Part shown: piece by piece, positions 9,376 to 17,512 of the stretch
Position numbering within the stretch: the first letter of the stretch is position 1
Layout: every line of letters begins with the position of its first letter
Made by a program: the position numbers and the translations under genes
Assembly: GCF_017377775.1 (NCBI RefSeq)
Contig: NZ_JAFVLN010000001.1
Location: 1,116,001-1,180,000, forward strand
Reading direction: 5' to 3'
DNA: 64,000 nucleotides
Origin: Streptomyces sp. VRA16 Mangrove soil
GTDB taxonomy: Bacteria; Actinomycetota; Actinomycetes; Streptomycetales; Streptomycetaceae
Notes under the pieces: model-generated
Databases searched by the model: none
Told to the model about the DNA's origin: nothing
Seen by the model: the letters and a program-made list of their open reading frames with translations, nothing else

Positions 9376-9888
9376 ATGACCCACCGTCACCGCACCTGGG
9401 CGCTCGCGCTCGTGGTCGGCGCCCTGCTGCTCACCGGCTGCACGAGCCGGCCGGAGCGCCCCGCCCTGGCAACCGACGACACGATCAAGGCGGCCCAGCA
9501 GGCGCTCACCGACCGCTGTCTGACCGACCGGGGTCTCACCCCGCCCCGGCCCGGACGGCACGCGAAGAGCGAGGCCGACGAACGGCGCGTCGCCGACGCC
9601 CTGTTCGGCACGCCGCCCGCCGAACTGTCCCTGACCCTCGCGAACGGCATCCCCGTCCGCGCCCACACCGACGGCTGTCTCGCCGCGGCCCAGCGCACGC
9701 TCTACGGAGACGAGAGGCGCTGGTTCGAGGTCTCGACCGTCGTCAACAACCTCCGGCCCGAGGCCGCCTACCGGCACCGCTCGCTCGCCTCGGTGCGCGC
9801 ACGGCACCGGGCCGAGCTGACCGAATGGCGCCGGCTGCGCACCCACGCGCTCGGCGTCTCCACGCGCGTCCTGCGCACCATCGGCTGA
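9376..9888 (+). CDS. small lipoprotein of unknown function
   Basis: 170 residues with a lipoprotein signal: Arg/His start, hydrophobic stretch LALVVGALLL and lipobox LLTGC (Cys at about 20). The mature part is charged and helical, with two cysteines (DRCLTDRGL, DGCLAAAQR). It starts only 7 bp after the upstream I36-like gene, which suggests co-transcription. I do not recognise the family. Its place between two secreted inhibitor-like genes suggests an extracytoplasmic role. Confidence 0.75.
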   Translation: MTHRHRTWALALVVGALLLTGCTSRPERPALATDDTIKAAQQALTDRCLTDRGLTPPRPGRHAKSEADERRVADALFGTPPAELSLTLANGIPVRAHTDGCLAAAQRTLYGDERRWFEVSTVVNNLRPEAAYRHRSLASVRARHRAELTEWRRLRTHALGVSTRVLRTIG

Positions 9889-9929
9889 CTCCGGTACACC
9901 GGTCAGCGACCCACCAGTAAAGGAACCGC

Positions 9930-10298
9930 ATGAAGCATCCGCTCGCCCTCGCCGCCGCCGTCGTCCTCGCCCTCGGCGGCGCGGCGGTCACCACCACCGC
10001 GTACGCCGCCCAGTGCCCCAGCGGCGAGTTCTGCGCCTGGACCGACGCCAACTACACCGGGATGCGCTGGAACTGGTCCGGCGACGACCACGACTGGGAG
10101 CCCGGCATCCAGGACGAGGACTCCTCGTGGGCCAACCACGGCATCTCCGGCCCCGGCATCAAGGACCACGTCCAGGTGTACGAGAACCCGGGCCTGATCG
10201 GCCTTGGCACCGTGTGTCTCGCCCCCGGTCAAGAGATCCCCTACGACAGCTGGGGCAACGACAGCGGCGACTCCCACACCTGGACGATGGGCTGCTGA
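9930..10298 (+). CDS. second secreted I36-like small protein
   Basis: 122-residue exported protein. A signal peptide ends near TTAYA (residue 26), then four cysteines: CPSGEFC, TVCLAPG and the C-terminal GC. The CPxGxFCxWxDxNYxG start is characteristic of Streptomyces I36-family inhibitors. It is separated from the lipoprotein gene by 41 bp with AAAGGA upstream of the start. Probably a protease inhibitor or cell-surface small protein; the target is unknown. Confidence 0.8.
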   Translation: MKHPLALAAAVVLALGGAAVTTTAYAAQCPSGEFCAWTDANYTGMRWNWSGDDHDWEPGIQDEDSSWANHGISGPGIKDHVQVYENPGLIGLGTVCLAPGQEIPYDSWGNDSGDSHTWTMGC

Positions 10299-10311
10299 CA
10301 CCGCACGGAGC

Positions 10312-10342
10312 CTGAACTCCCGCCTCCGTGGCGGGAGTTCAG
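10312..10342. terminator. perfect 13-bp stem-loop between convergent genes
   Basis: CTGAACTCCCGCC and GGCGGGAGTTCAG with a 5-base loop. It terminates the secreted-protein cluster and, from the other side, contains the stop codon (10339-10341) of the convergent acetyltransferase gene. Confidence 0.75.
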
Positions 10343-11571
10343 AACGCGTCCACCGTGTGCGGCAGCAGCCCCACGGCCAGCGCGGCGTCGAGCATCGCCG
10401 CCGCGCCCGGCGTGTGCTCGGCCACCAGACCCGCGGCCACCAGTGCGCGCACGCTCACCGCACCCATGTGGACGCTCGCCAGATCCCGGACCTCCAGGGA
10501 CAGGTCGGGGGCGTCGGACGCCGGCGCGTACGAGAAGCCGTCCGGCGACGCGATCAGCCGGAATGTGCCCGCGTTGCCGGGCAGTCGCTCGTCGCGGACC
10601 TCCAGGACCACGTCCACCGGCGCGGCCCAGGAGCGCGCCGCGAGCGCCGCCCGGACATCGACGAGCCGCACCCACAGCGCCGGGAACTCCTCGGTGACCC
10701 GCACCTGGTCCCGGTCCGCAGCGAACAGCATGAGGGGATCGTCCAGCGGACGCCCCCAGGCACGTACCTGGTCCGTCAGGTCGATCGAGACCAGATAGCT
10801 CCACAGCGCCGCAGCGACCTGCGGGGAGTCGGCCTCCAGATCGTCCACCCGGACCGAGCCCCGCCGGCGCGTCGACGCGTCGCCCGACTTCGTGCGGTAG
10901 ATCGCGTACCCGGCGAGCGGCTCACCGAGCGCGACCACGCGCGGCGGCGACAACTCCTCGTCCTCCTCGTCCTTCTCCGCCAGCCACTCCTCGCACCACC
11001 AGTCCCGCGTGCGCGCGAGCCGTCCCGCCCGTACGGCCCGGGTCCGCTCGAAGTACGGGGCGAGCAGCGCGGGGGCCGCGGCCGCGTCGACCAGCCGCAG
11101 CGGACGGGGATCGGGGGACAGGCGCAGGGCCAGCGGACGGCGCGCGTCGATCTCCACCGTCGCGCCGTACGTGCCGGGGCCGAAGCCGAAGCGCCCGTAG
11201 ATCGACGCCTCCGACGCCCACAGGGCGACCATCGGCGCGCCCTCGCGGCCGCACCGCGCGAACAGTTCGTCGATCATCCCGGACAGTAAGCCGCGCCTGC
11301 GGTGGGTGGGTGCAACGGACACGAACGTCAGTCCCGGACAGGGGAGTTCGCGGCCGCCGGGCACGGACAGGGTGAAGGGGTGCGCCGCCGCGAAGCCCAC
11401 CAGCGCGTCGCCTTCGTAGGCGCCGATCCGCATGCATGTGGTGAGCAGCTTCTCGTGGTGGCGCCGCTTGTCGCTCTCGGGGGACTCGTGGAAGACGAGG
11501 TACGCGAGCGACAGGGCACGCTCGATGTCGGACTCGGGCAGGTCACGGAAGTGCACGGAAGGGGCATTCAT
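10339..11571 (-). CDS. Eis-like GNAT acetyltransferase (TTA codon)
   Basis: 410 residues, the usual length of the Eis/enhanced intracellular survival family: two GNAT domains and a C-terminal SCP2-like domain. The acetyl-CoA loop is HRRRGLLSGM near residue 95, and the protein ends in a free carboxyl Phe (HTVDAF) as in Eis enzymes, where the C-terminus is catalytic. Family members acetylate amines, including aminoglycosides. The first Leu of the CoA loop is a TTA codon (11289-11287), so translation should depend on the bldA tRNA. ATG at 11571 is chosen because upstream translation is low-complexity. Confidence 0.85.
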   Translation of the reverse strand: MNAPSVHFRDLPESDIERALSLAYLVFHESPESDKRRHHEKLLTTCMRIGAYEGDALVGFAAAHPFTLSVPGGRELPCPGLTFVSVAPTHRRRGLLSGMIDELFARCGREGAPMVALWASEASIYGRFGFGPGTYGATVEIDARRPLALRLSPDPRPLRLVDAAAAPALLAPYFERTRAVRAGRLARTRDWWCEEWLAEKDEEDEELSPPRVVALGEPLAGYAIYRTKSGDASTRRRGSVRVDDLEADSPQVAAALWSYLVSIDLTDQVRAWGRPLDDPLMLFAADRDQVRVTEEFPALWVRLVDVRAALAARSWAAPVDVVLEVRDERLPGNAGTFRLIASPDGFSYAPASDAPDLSLEVRDLASVHMGAVSVRALVAAGLVAEHTPGAAAMLDAALAVGLLPHTVDAF

Positions 11572-11624
11572 GATCAACAACCCTAGCCGTGGCCCGTCCG
11601 CTCCGCTCCCGGGCGGCATGCTGC

Positions 11625-11721
11625 GGGCGGCACCGCCAGGGTGCCGCCCACGCGTGGTCCTCAGCGGCGCCGACTCCGCTGAGGGCCAGGGCCGCCGGGC
11701 AGCGGGGTCCGGGCTGCCCGG
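11625..11721. terminator. three consecutive stem-loops between sigma factor and acetyltransferase genes
   Basis: Stems GGGCGGCACC/GGTGCCGCCC (11625-11649), CCTCAGCGG/CCGCTGAGG (11659-11684) and CCGGGCAGC/GCTGCCCGG (11695-11721). They lie downstream of the minus-strand sigma gene and upstream of the acetyltransferase. The 202-bp gap holds no gene. At least one probably terminates the sigma transcript. Confidence 0.55.
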
Positions 11722-11773
11722 TTTCCGGACGGCCCCGTCAAGCGGGGCGCTCAGGTACTTCGCCTTCCGAGGG

Positions 11774-12379
11774 TCATCCGGATGCACCGGTGCGGGACTT
11801 TCTCGCGTCGCCGTGCGCGGGCGCGAGCCGGGTGCCCAGACGCTGCATGCCGCGCCGCGCATGGCTCTTGACCGTGCCGAGCGGCCAGCCGGTGCGCTCG
11901 GCGATCTGCGGCTGCGTCAGGTCCTCGTAGAACGCCAGGCACAGCACCGTGCGCTGGGCGAGCGGCAGCCGCGCCAGCTCCTGCGTCACCACGACCCGGT
12001 CGAGCACCGACTCCGAGGTCGCGATGTCCGGCACGTACCGGGCGGCGGCCAGTTCGATCAAGGCGTGGCGGCGGGTCCGCGCGGTGAGCGCGTCCGCGAC
12101 CCTGCGACGGGTGATCCCCGCCAACCAGGCCGCGGTGGAGCCGAGTTCGGGCCGGTAGCCGCCGCGCCCGCGCCACGCGGCGAGGAACACCTGCTGCACC
12201 ACGTCCTCCGCCTCCGCGCTGTCACCCAGCGCGCGCCCCGCGAGCCGGCGCACCAGAGGGGCCCAGCGCCGGTACAGCTCGGCCGTGCACCCGGCGTCGC
12301 CGGCCGCCAGGCCGTCGGCCAGAGCGGCCTCCGACGCCTCCCGCGGGTCGTGGACGTCCGGTCGCGCCGCTGTGCCCAT
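11774..12379 (-). CDS. ECF-family RNA polymerase sigma factor
   Basis: 201-residue alternative sigma factor. Region 2 is at about residues 30-90 (EDVVQQVFLAAWR core) and region 4 at about 135-185 (LTQPQIAERTGWPLGTVKSH, the -35-binding HTH). Region 3 is absent, as in ECF factors. The ATG at 12379 has GAGG five bases upstream. No anti-sigma gene is adjacent; instead it is divergent from a CarH/LitR-like regulator followed by photolyase. By analogy with LitS of streptomycetes it may be light-induced. Confidence 0.9.
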   Translation of the reverse strand: MGTAARPDVHDPREASEAALADGLAAGDAGCTAELYRRWAPLVRRLAGRALGDSAEAEDVVQQVFLAAWRGRGGYRPELGSTAAWLAGITRRRVADALTARTRRHALIELAAARYVPDIATSESVLDRVVVTQELARLPLAQRTVLCLAFYEDLTQPQIAERTGWPLGTVKSHARRGMQRLGTRLAPAHGDARKSRTGASG

Positions 12380-12426
12380 CGATGCCTCGTCAACTCCTCG
12401 AAACGGTCGTGAACCTGTCCGGAACC

Positions 12427-12467
12427 GGCCGTGGCCGGACGGACGGACCGTGCGTCCGGCCACGGCC
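12427..12467. promoter_or_regulatory. large inverted repeat between divergent sigma and MerR genes
   Basis: GGCCGTGGCCGGAC (12427-12440) is exactly complementary to 12454-12467, and the next base pair also matches, giving 15-bp arms around an 11-base centre. It lies between two divergent starts where a terminator is not expected. It may be a regulator site or an mRNA 5' structure. Confidence 0.5.
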
Positions 12468-12534
12468 CGGTCATCCTGGAAACCACTCGGGAAACCCGGC
12501 AACTCGCATCGGTTGTGCGTCGTATCGTGAGCCG

Positions 12535-13542
12535 ATGGACGAGGGGCGAGCGGCACCACAGGCGCAACCGGTAGCGGTACAGGAAGCGGAGGAAGGGCCC
12601 GGCGTCACCACCGGCGCCCTCGCACGTCGCCTGGGGGTGTCCCCGACGACGCTGCGCAGTTGGGACCGGCGCTACGGGCTCGGACCCGTGCACCGGTCGA
12701 CGGGCCGTCACCGCCGGTGGACGGACGAGGACATCGCGGTCGTCGAGGAGATGTGCCGGCTCACCACGACGGGCCTGCCGCCCGCGGAGGCCGCACGACT
12801 GGCCCGCAAACGGCTGGTGGTGGTGGAACCGGTCGGGGTACCGCGGCAGACCGGACGGCGCGCCGCGCCCGTGTCACCGGCCGCGCTGGAACGGGAGTAC
12901 AGGGGCATCTCGCGCGCCGCCACCCGCCTCGACGCGCCCACCGTGCACACCCTGCTGAGCGAGGCCGTGACCAGGTACGGGCTCGTGGCGGCCTGGCAGG
13001 AGGTGATGGTGCCGGTGCTGCACGCCGTGGGCCGTAAGTGGGAGGAGGCGGGCGACCGGTACGTCGAGGTCGAGCACCTGCTGTCCTGGCACGTCTCGCG
13101 CACCCTGCAGCGGGCCGTGGCCGCCGTGGAGCCGCCGGCCGACGTGCCGCCGCTCGTGCTCGCCTGCGTACCCGCCGAACAGCATGTTCTGCCGCTGGAG
13201 GCACTCAGCGCGGGGCTGGACGAACTCGGCGTCCCACAAAGGATGTTCGGGGCCGCCGTGCCCGTCGAGGCGGTCTCGGCCGCCGTCCGCAGGACCGGGC
13301 CACGCATCGTCGTGCTCTGGGCGCAGGCCCGTTCGACGGCGAGCCTGCCGCTGGCCCGGCACCTCGCGGAGACCCACTGGGGGGTGCGCGGCGCGCGCGG
13401 CAAGCCCGCCGTGATGCTGGCCGGGCCCGGCTGGGCGGGCCGCACGGTGCGTGGCGCGCTGCACCCGGCGACGCTGCCCCAGGCGCTCGGCCAGATCGCC
13501 CGGCTGTATCCCGAGGTCAGTCGAGATCCCGCGCACGCCTGA
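12535..13542 (+). CDS. MerR regulator with CarH/LitR-like B12-binding half
   Basis: 335-residue regulator. The N-terminal MerR HTH is at about residues 25-95 (GALARRLGVSPTTLRSWDRR). A helical domain (about 120-195) carries the Trp/Glu-His motif of B12-dependent photoreceptors, here W-x10-EH where CarH has W-x9-EH. The Rossmann-like part begins at about 205 with PAEQHVLPLEAL, matching the E-x-H that supplies the lower cobalt ligand. Likely a light sensor binding adenosylcobalamin and repressing the sigma or photolyase genes in the dark. It overlaps the convergent photolyase gene by 26 bp. Confidence 0.8.
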   Translation: MDEGRAAPQAQPVAVQEAEEGPGVTTGALARRLGVSPTTLRSWDRRYGLGPVHRSTGRHRRWTDEDIAVVEEMCRLTTTGLPPAEAARLARKRLVVVEPVGVPRQTGRRAAPVSPAALEREYRGISRAATRLDAPTVHTLLSEAVTRYGLVAAWQEVMVPVLHAVGRKWEEAGDRYVEVEHLLSWHVSRTLQRAVAAVEPPADVPPLVLACVPAEQHVLPLEALSAGLDELGVPQRMFGAAVPVEAVSAAVRRTGPRIVVLWAQARSTASLPLARHLAETHWGVRGARGKPAVMLAGPGWAGRTVRGALHPATLPQALGQIARLYPEVSRDPAHA

Positions 13543-14899
13543 AGCGGGCCAGACCGTCCGACAGATCCACGATCGGGCCGGGGTAGTCGTACCCGGCCCG
13601 GTCCTTGCCGGTCAGCTTCCACGGCCGGTGCACCGCGGCGCCCTTCAGACCCTCCAGTTCGGGCACCCAGCGCCGCACGTACACACCGTCCGGGTCGTAG
13701 CGCTCCGCCTGTGCCAGCGGATTGAGGACCCGGTTCGGACGGCTGTCCGTGCCGGTGCCCGCCATCCACTGCCAGTTCAACTGGTTGTTGGCCGTGTCGC
13801 CGTCCACGAGCAGGTCCAGGAAGTGCCGCGCCCCGATGCGCCAGTCCACGTACAGCGTCTTGGTGAGGAAACTCGCCACGATCAGCCGGCCCCGGTTGTG
13901 CATCCAGCCCTCGTGGCGCAGCTGCCGCATCGCGGCGTCCACCACCGGATAGCCCGTACGTCCCTCGCGCCACGCCTCGATGTCCTCGCGCGCGGAGCGC
14001 CCCGACCGCTCGGTGCGCCAACGGTCGCCCTGGGAACGGTAGTCGGCGTGCGCCGCCGCCGGGCGGGCGGCGAGGACCTGGTGGTGGAAGTCCCGCCACG
14101 CCAGCTGCCGTACGAACGCCTCCGCGCCGGGACCGCCCGCCGTCCGGGCCCGGTGCACCGCCTCGACCGGGCCGACCGTGCCGAAGTGCAGGTGCGGGGA
14201 GAGCCGCGAGGTGGCGTCGCCCGCCAGGTCGTCGTGCCGGTCCTCGTACGCGGAGATCCCCGAGCGCAGCCAGGAAGTGAGCAGGGCGCGCCCGGCCTTC
14301 TCGCCGCCCTCGGCCAGGCCCGGCGACACCCCGGGCACCTCGCCGCGGGTGGGCAGCGGGGCCGAGCCGACACCGTCGGGGACCGTGACCGCGCGCGGGG
14401 CCCGCACCACGGCCCGCACCGGCTGCCGGTCCCACTTCCGGTGGTAGGGGGTGAACACGGCGAAGTGGTCCTTGCCCGCGGGCACCACGTCGCCCGGAGG
14501 CACGCAGGTGACCACCGACTCGTGCACCACCAGGTCGCAGCCGCTCCCGCGCAGAGCGTCCCGCAGGGCGTCCTCACGGCGGCGGGCGTAGCGGCTCACC
14601 CCGCCCGCGACGTGCACCGCGCTCGCGTCGGTCTCGGTCACCACCTTCGCGACCTCGTCCGTCACCGGGCCGTCCCGCACGATCAGCCGGCCACCCCGCT
14701 CGCGCAGCGCCGCGTCCAGGTCGCGCAGGCAGTCCGCGAGGAACGCCTCCCGGTTCGGCGCGGCGAAACCGGCCGCCTCGATCCCCGGGTCCCGCACGAA
14801 CAGCGGCACCACCGCGTCGGAGGCGTCGAGGGCGGCTCGCAGCGGTGGATGGTCGTGCACCCGCAGGTCGGAGGTGAACAGGACGACACGGACACGCAC
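13517..14899 (-). CDS. phr: deoxyribodipyrimidine photolyase
   Basis: 460-residue DNA repair flavoprotein of the cryptochrome/photolyase family, splitting cyclobutane pyrimidine dimers with blue light. The N-terminal antenna domain starts VVLFTSDLRVHDHPPL. The FAD-binding domain has SRLSPHLHFGTV (about residue 240), RQLAWRDFHH, the conserved GYPVVDAAMRQLRHEGWMHN, and DGDTANNQLNWQWMAGTGTD. The GTG at 14899 follows GGAG at seven bases; upstream sequence is not protein-like. Its place next to a B12-type light regulator supports light induction. Confidence 0.95.
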   Translation of the reverse strand: MRVRVVLFTSDLRVHDHPPLRAALDASDAVVPLFVRDPGIEAAGFAAPNREAFLADCLRDLDAALRERGGRLIVRDGPVTDEVAKVVTETDASAVHVAGGVSRYARRREDALRDALRGSGCDLVVHESVVTCVPPGDVVPAGKDHFAVFTPYHRKWDRQPVRAVVRAPRAVTVPDGVGSAPLPTRGEVPGVSPGLAEGGEKAGRALLTSWLRSGISAYEDRHDDLAGDATSRLSPHLHFGTVGPVEAVHRARTAGGPGAEAFVRQLAWRDFHHQVLAARPAAAHADYRSQGDRWRTERSGRSAREDIEAWREGRTGYPVVDAAMRQLRHEGWMHNRGRLIVASFLTKTLYVDWRIGARHFLDLLVDGDTANNQLNWQWMAGTGTDSRPNRVLNPLAQAERYDPDGVYVRRWVPELEGLKGAAVHRPWKLTGKDRAGYDYPGPIVDLSDGLARFRRARDLD

Positions 14900-15107
14900 G
14901 GATGGACTCCAGAGGGGCCGGGGAACAGGACGGCTTCGTGAGCCTTTCCCCGGCCCGCGCCCCTGTGGATGCAGCCATGGCCCGAACGGGTCCGTACGCG
15001 GTCGTGCATGCCTGGCGCGGGAGCGGGCAGGCGGACTGCAGGGATGACGGGGCGTCACAGGGCGAGGACGGTCCGTTCGGACGCGACGGGTGGAGGTGCC
15101 TGGCGAG

Positions 15108-15278
15108 ATGCGGGCAGAGGTGTTGCGACGGTTTCCGGCGGGAGCGCCGCGAGGGTCATGGCCGGCCGAGGAGTACGCGGCGCGACTACGGGCTCAGGGA
15201 CGGTCCGCGCAGGTGGTGATGGACCTGGAGTCGGACATGTTCCTGGTGGTGGCTGGGGACGGGGAGAGCCCAGGCTGA
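15108..15278 (+). CDS. small conserved-type hypothetical protein
   Basis: 56 residues: a basic start, SWPAEEYAARLRAQGRSAQVV and VVMDLESDMFLVV, followed by a short tail. The strand-turn-strand end looks like a folded small domain. The ATG at 15108 has GGAGG 11 bases upstream; GTG starts at 15090 and 15096 are alternatives. The 208-bp region before it, back to the photolyase start, holds no other gene that I can support. Confidence 0.5.
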   Translation: MRAEVLRRFPAGAPRGSWPAEEYAARLRAQGRSAQVVMDLESDMFLVVAGDGESPG

Positions 15279-15331
15279 GCAGGGGAGCGGCCCGCGCACC
15301 AGGCAGCGGCGCGGGCCTCCCACCCCACGTC

Positions 15332-15357
15332 GAGCCCCGGCCCCGCGGCCGGGGCTC
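15332..15357. terminator. perfect 11-bp stem-loop
   Basis: GAGCCCCGGCC and GGCCGGGGCTC with a 4-base loop, between convergent genes. It overlaps the stop codon of the minus-strand membrane-protein gene (15356-15358). Confidence 0.65.
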
Positions 15358-17323
15358 AACGCTGTCCCGCGACCTCCGAGAGCTGTTCCCCGCCTGCTTC
15401 GGCGGAGAGCCGTGCCGTCACGTGCACCGTGCCGTGCTCGGGCGCGCGCACGGCCAGCGTCCGGCTCGGCCGCACCGTGTCGACCGCCCCGCTCGCCGTG
15501 AGCCGCACCACCGCCCGGCTGCCGGCCGCGACCAGGTACCAGTGACCTTGCGGCGACTTCCAGCGCGCCGACGCCACCACGTGCTGCCCGAACCGGCTGC
15601 ACGCGGCGGTGTTCCGGGCCTGACCGACGAGCCGGGCGGGCGACGCCAACGACGTCGTGGGCAGCCGGAGCAGCAGGGCCACATCGCCGGGGCCGCGCCA
15701 CGTCGAGGCCCGCGCGCACGTCCACACCGCGTGCCCGCCGCCCTCCGGCAGCTCCTGCTCGGCGTAGTCCCACGCGTTGACCGCACGCACCCCGCCACCG
15801 CGCCACGAGTCGAGCTCGCACGCACCGCGCGCCCACGCGAGGAGCGCTTGGGAACTCGTCGCCTCACGGGGCTGACGCGGCGGGGGAGTGCCGTGCCCCG
15901 GCAGCGGCGTGTACGTCAGATGCACCGGCGAGAGCCCGCCGAGATCCGCGACCACGAACGCGTGGTGCTCCACGATCCGAGACGAGGACCGCAGCTGCAG
16001 CACGGGGCGCCGCGAGCAGCCCGTCGCACCGGCCACCGGTACGGCGTCGGTGACCCCGTCGGCGGAGACGTGCAGCGGCCGCGCCGGAGTGTCGGGCCGC
16101 AGCAGGTCGCGCGTCGTCGACTCGGCGACCCAGGGAGCGGTCAGATAGCGGGCCGTGCCGCGCGAGCGGGCCAGCACGACGGTGGCCGCCGTGGTCACGT
16201 CGGCGTCGTCGACGCGGGCGAGATCGAGCGCGGCGGGCGTGTCGCCGTCCCCTTCGGTGTACCGGGCCAGGCGTTCGCCGTCGTTGAACAGGACCACGGC
16301 CCGCCCGTCGACATCGCCCGCGAACAGCAGCTGCGGGGTGCGCGGCGGTGCGTCCACCGGGGTGCCGGGCGTCGCGCTCACGCGGACGTCGTCGGCGGGC
16401 GCGGCCCAGGCGGCGAGCGCACGGGAGAGGAGATCCTTGTCGTCCTTGCGGGCGCCGCGCGCGGGCCAGACCGTGAAGTCGACCCGGTACGAGTCCGCCC
16501 ACTGCTGCGGGTCGGCGTGCACCAGCCGGTCGGCCGACAGTCCCCGCGGGGCGCTCGCGCGGGCCGCCGGGGGTTCGTCGCGGTCGGCGGCGTGCGGGAC
16601 GATCAGTGCCGTCAGCGCCACGACCGCCACCGCGCCGGCACCCCACGCGGCTCGTCTGCGCCGTCCGCGGCGCACCAGATCGGTCGGCCGGGTCTGCACC
16701 GAGCAGGCGTCGAACTCGTGGGACTGCAAGAGGGCTTCGGCGGCCGTAGCGGCGATCGCGTCCAGCTTCGCGGCCCGGCGCACACACGCCGCGCCGTCGG
16801 CGACACCGGCCGCCTCCAGGAGGGCGACCGCCCGTTCGTCCGGCAGTCCGTCGACGCGGCGCAGGACGAACGCGGCCCGCTGCGGCGCCGGGACGTCGGC
16901 GAGCGCCTGCCCCAGCGCGATCTCCTCGGGGCCGCCCGCCCGGGGGAACACCCGCAGGCCCCACACGACGGGCAGGCGCGGCAGCAGCGTGCGCGGCGGC
17001 GGCAGCACGCCGGGCCAGCCGGCCGGCCGGTGCGCCGCGGACAGGGCCGCGCGCAGCACCCGTACCCGCAGCGCGTCCTCGGTGGCGGCCTCGGCGTCCG
17101 GCGCGGTGCGCGGGCCCGGCACCGGTGTGGCGCGCGCCCCGGGCAGGGCCCGTTGCGCGGCGCCGTGCGAGAGCAGCACCCGGCGGTGCCGCGAGAGCGT
17201 GGCGGGAAGCGTGAGATACGCCAGGCGCACCAGCGCCGTGTACTGCGCGACGAGGGCGGCCTCGGCGCGGTCGGTGGCTATCCGGGTCCGGAAGGCCGGG
17301 TGGCCGGAGCGCAGGGCAGGCAT
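15356..17323 (-). CDS. membrane protein with degenerate sigma-70-like N-terminus
   Basis: 655 residues. The N-terminal part (about 20-200) looks like decayed sigma regions 2 and 4, with ALADVPAPQRAAFVLRRVDG resembling the region-4 start. A single membrane segment (AAWGAGAVAVVALTALIV, about 220-240) follows a cluster of arginines. The rest is a predicted extracytoplasmic domain of about 400 residues with several cysteines and no recognised family. Orientation would put the sigma-like part inside. It may be a signalling protein, but nothing shows that the sigma-like part binds DNA. ATG at 17323 is the start with plausible spacing. Confidence 0.7.
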   Translation of the reverse strand: MPALRSGHPAFRTRIATDRAEAALVAQYTALVRLAYLTLPATLSRHRRVLLSHGAAQRALPGARATPVPGPRTAPDAEAATEDALRVRVLRAALSAAHRPAGWPGVLPPPRTLLPRLPVVWGLRVFPRAGGPEEIALGQALADVPAPQRAAFVLRRVDGLPDERAVALLEAAGVADGAACVRRAAKLDAIAATAAEALLQSHEFDACSVQTRPTDLVRRGRRRRAAWGAGAVAVVALTALIVPHAADRDEPPAARASAPRGLSADRLVHADPQQWADSYRVDFTVWPARGARKDDKDLLSRALAAWAAPADDVRVSATPGTPVDAPPRTPQLLFAGDVDGRAVVLFNDGERLARYTEGDGDTPAALDLARVDDADVTTAATVVLARSRGTARYLTAPWVAESTTRDLLRPDTPARPLHVSADGVTDAVPVAGATGCSRRPVLQLRSSSRIVEHHAFVVADLGGLSPVHLTYTPLPGHGTPPPRQPREATSSQALLAWARGACELDSWRGGGVRAVNAWDYAEQELPEGGGHAVWTCARASTWRGPGDVALLLRLPTTSLASPARLVGQARNTAACSRFGQHVVASARWKSPQGHWYLVAAGSRAVVRLTASGAVDTVRPSRTLAVRAPEHGTVHVTARLSAEAGGEQLSEVAGQR

Positions 17324-17512
17324 GATCGGGCCTTTCGCGTCGAGAATCGGAGCGAAGGACACGCCGATGGACCGAACGTGTCCATGCACCGCAAACGACC
17401 GGATCCCGGCACGGTCACTCGTCGGCTCCGGCAGGACTGCCGGGCCCGAGTCGGGGTATCAGCATGGCTGCGGGGGCCTCACCCGCGGGGCCGGCCGCCG
17501 GGAGAGACATGG

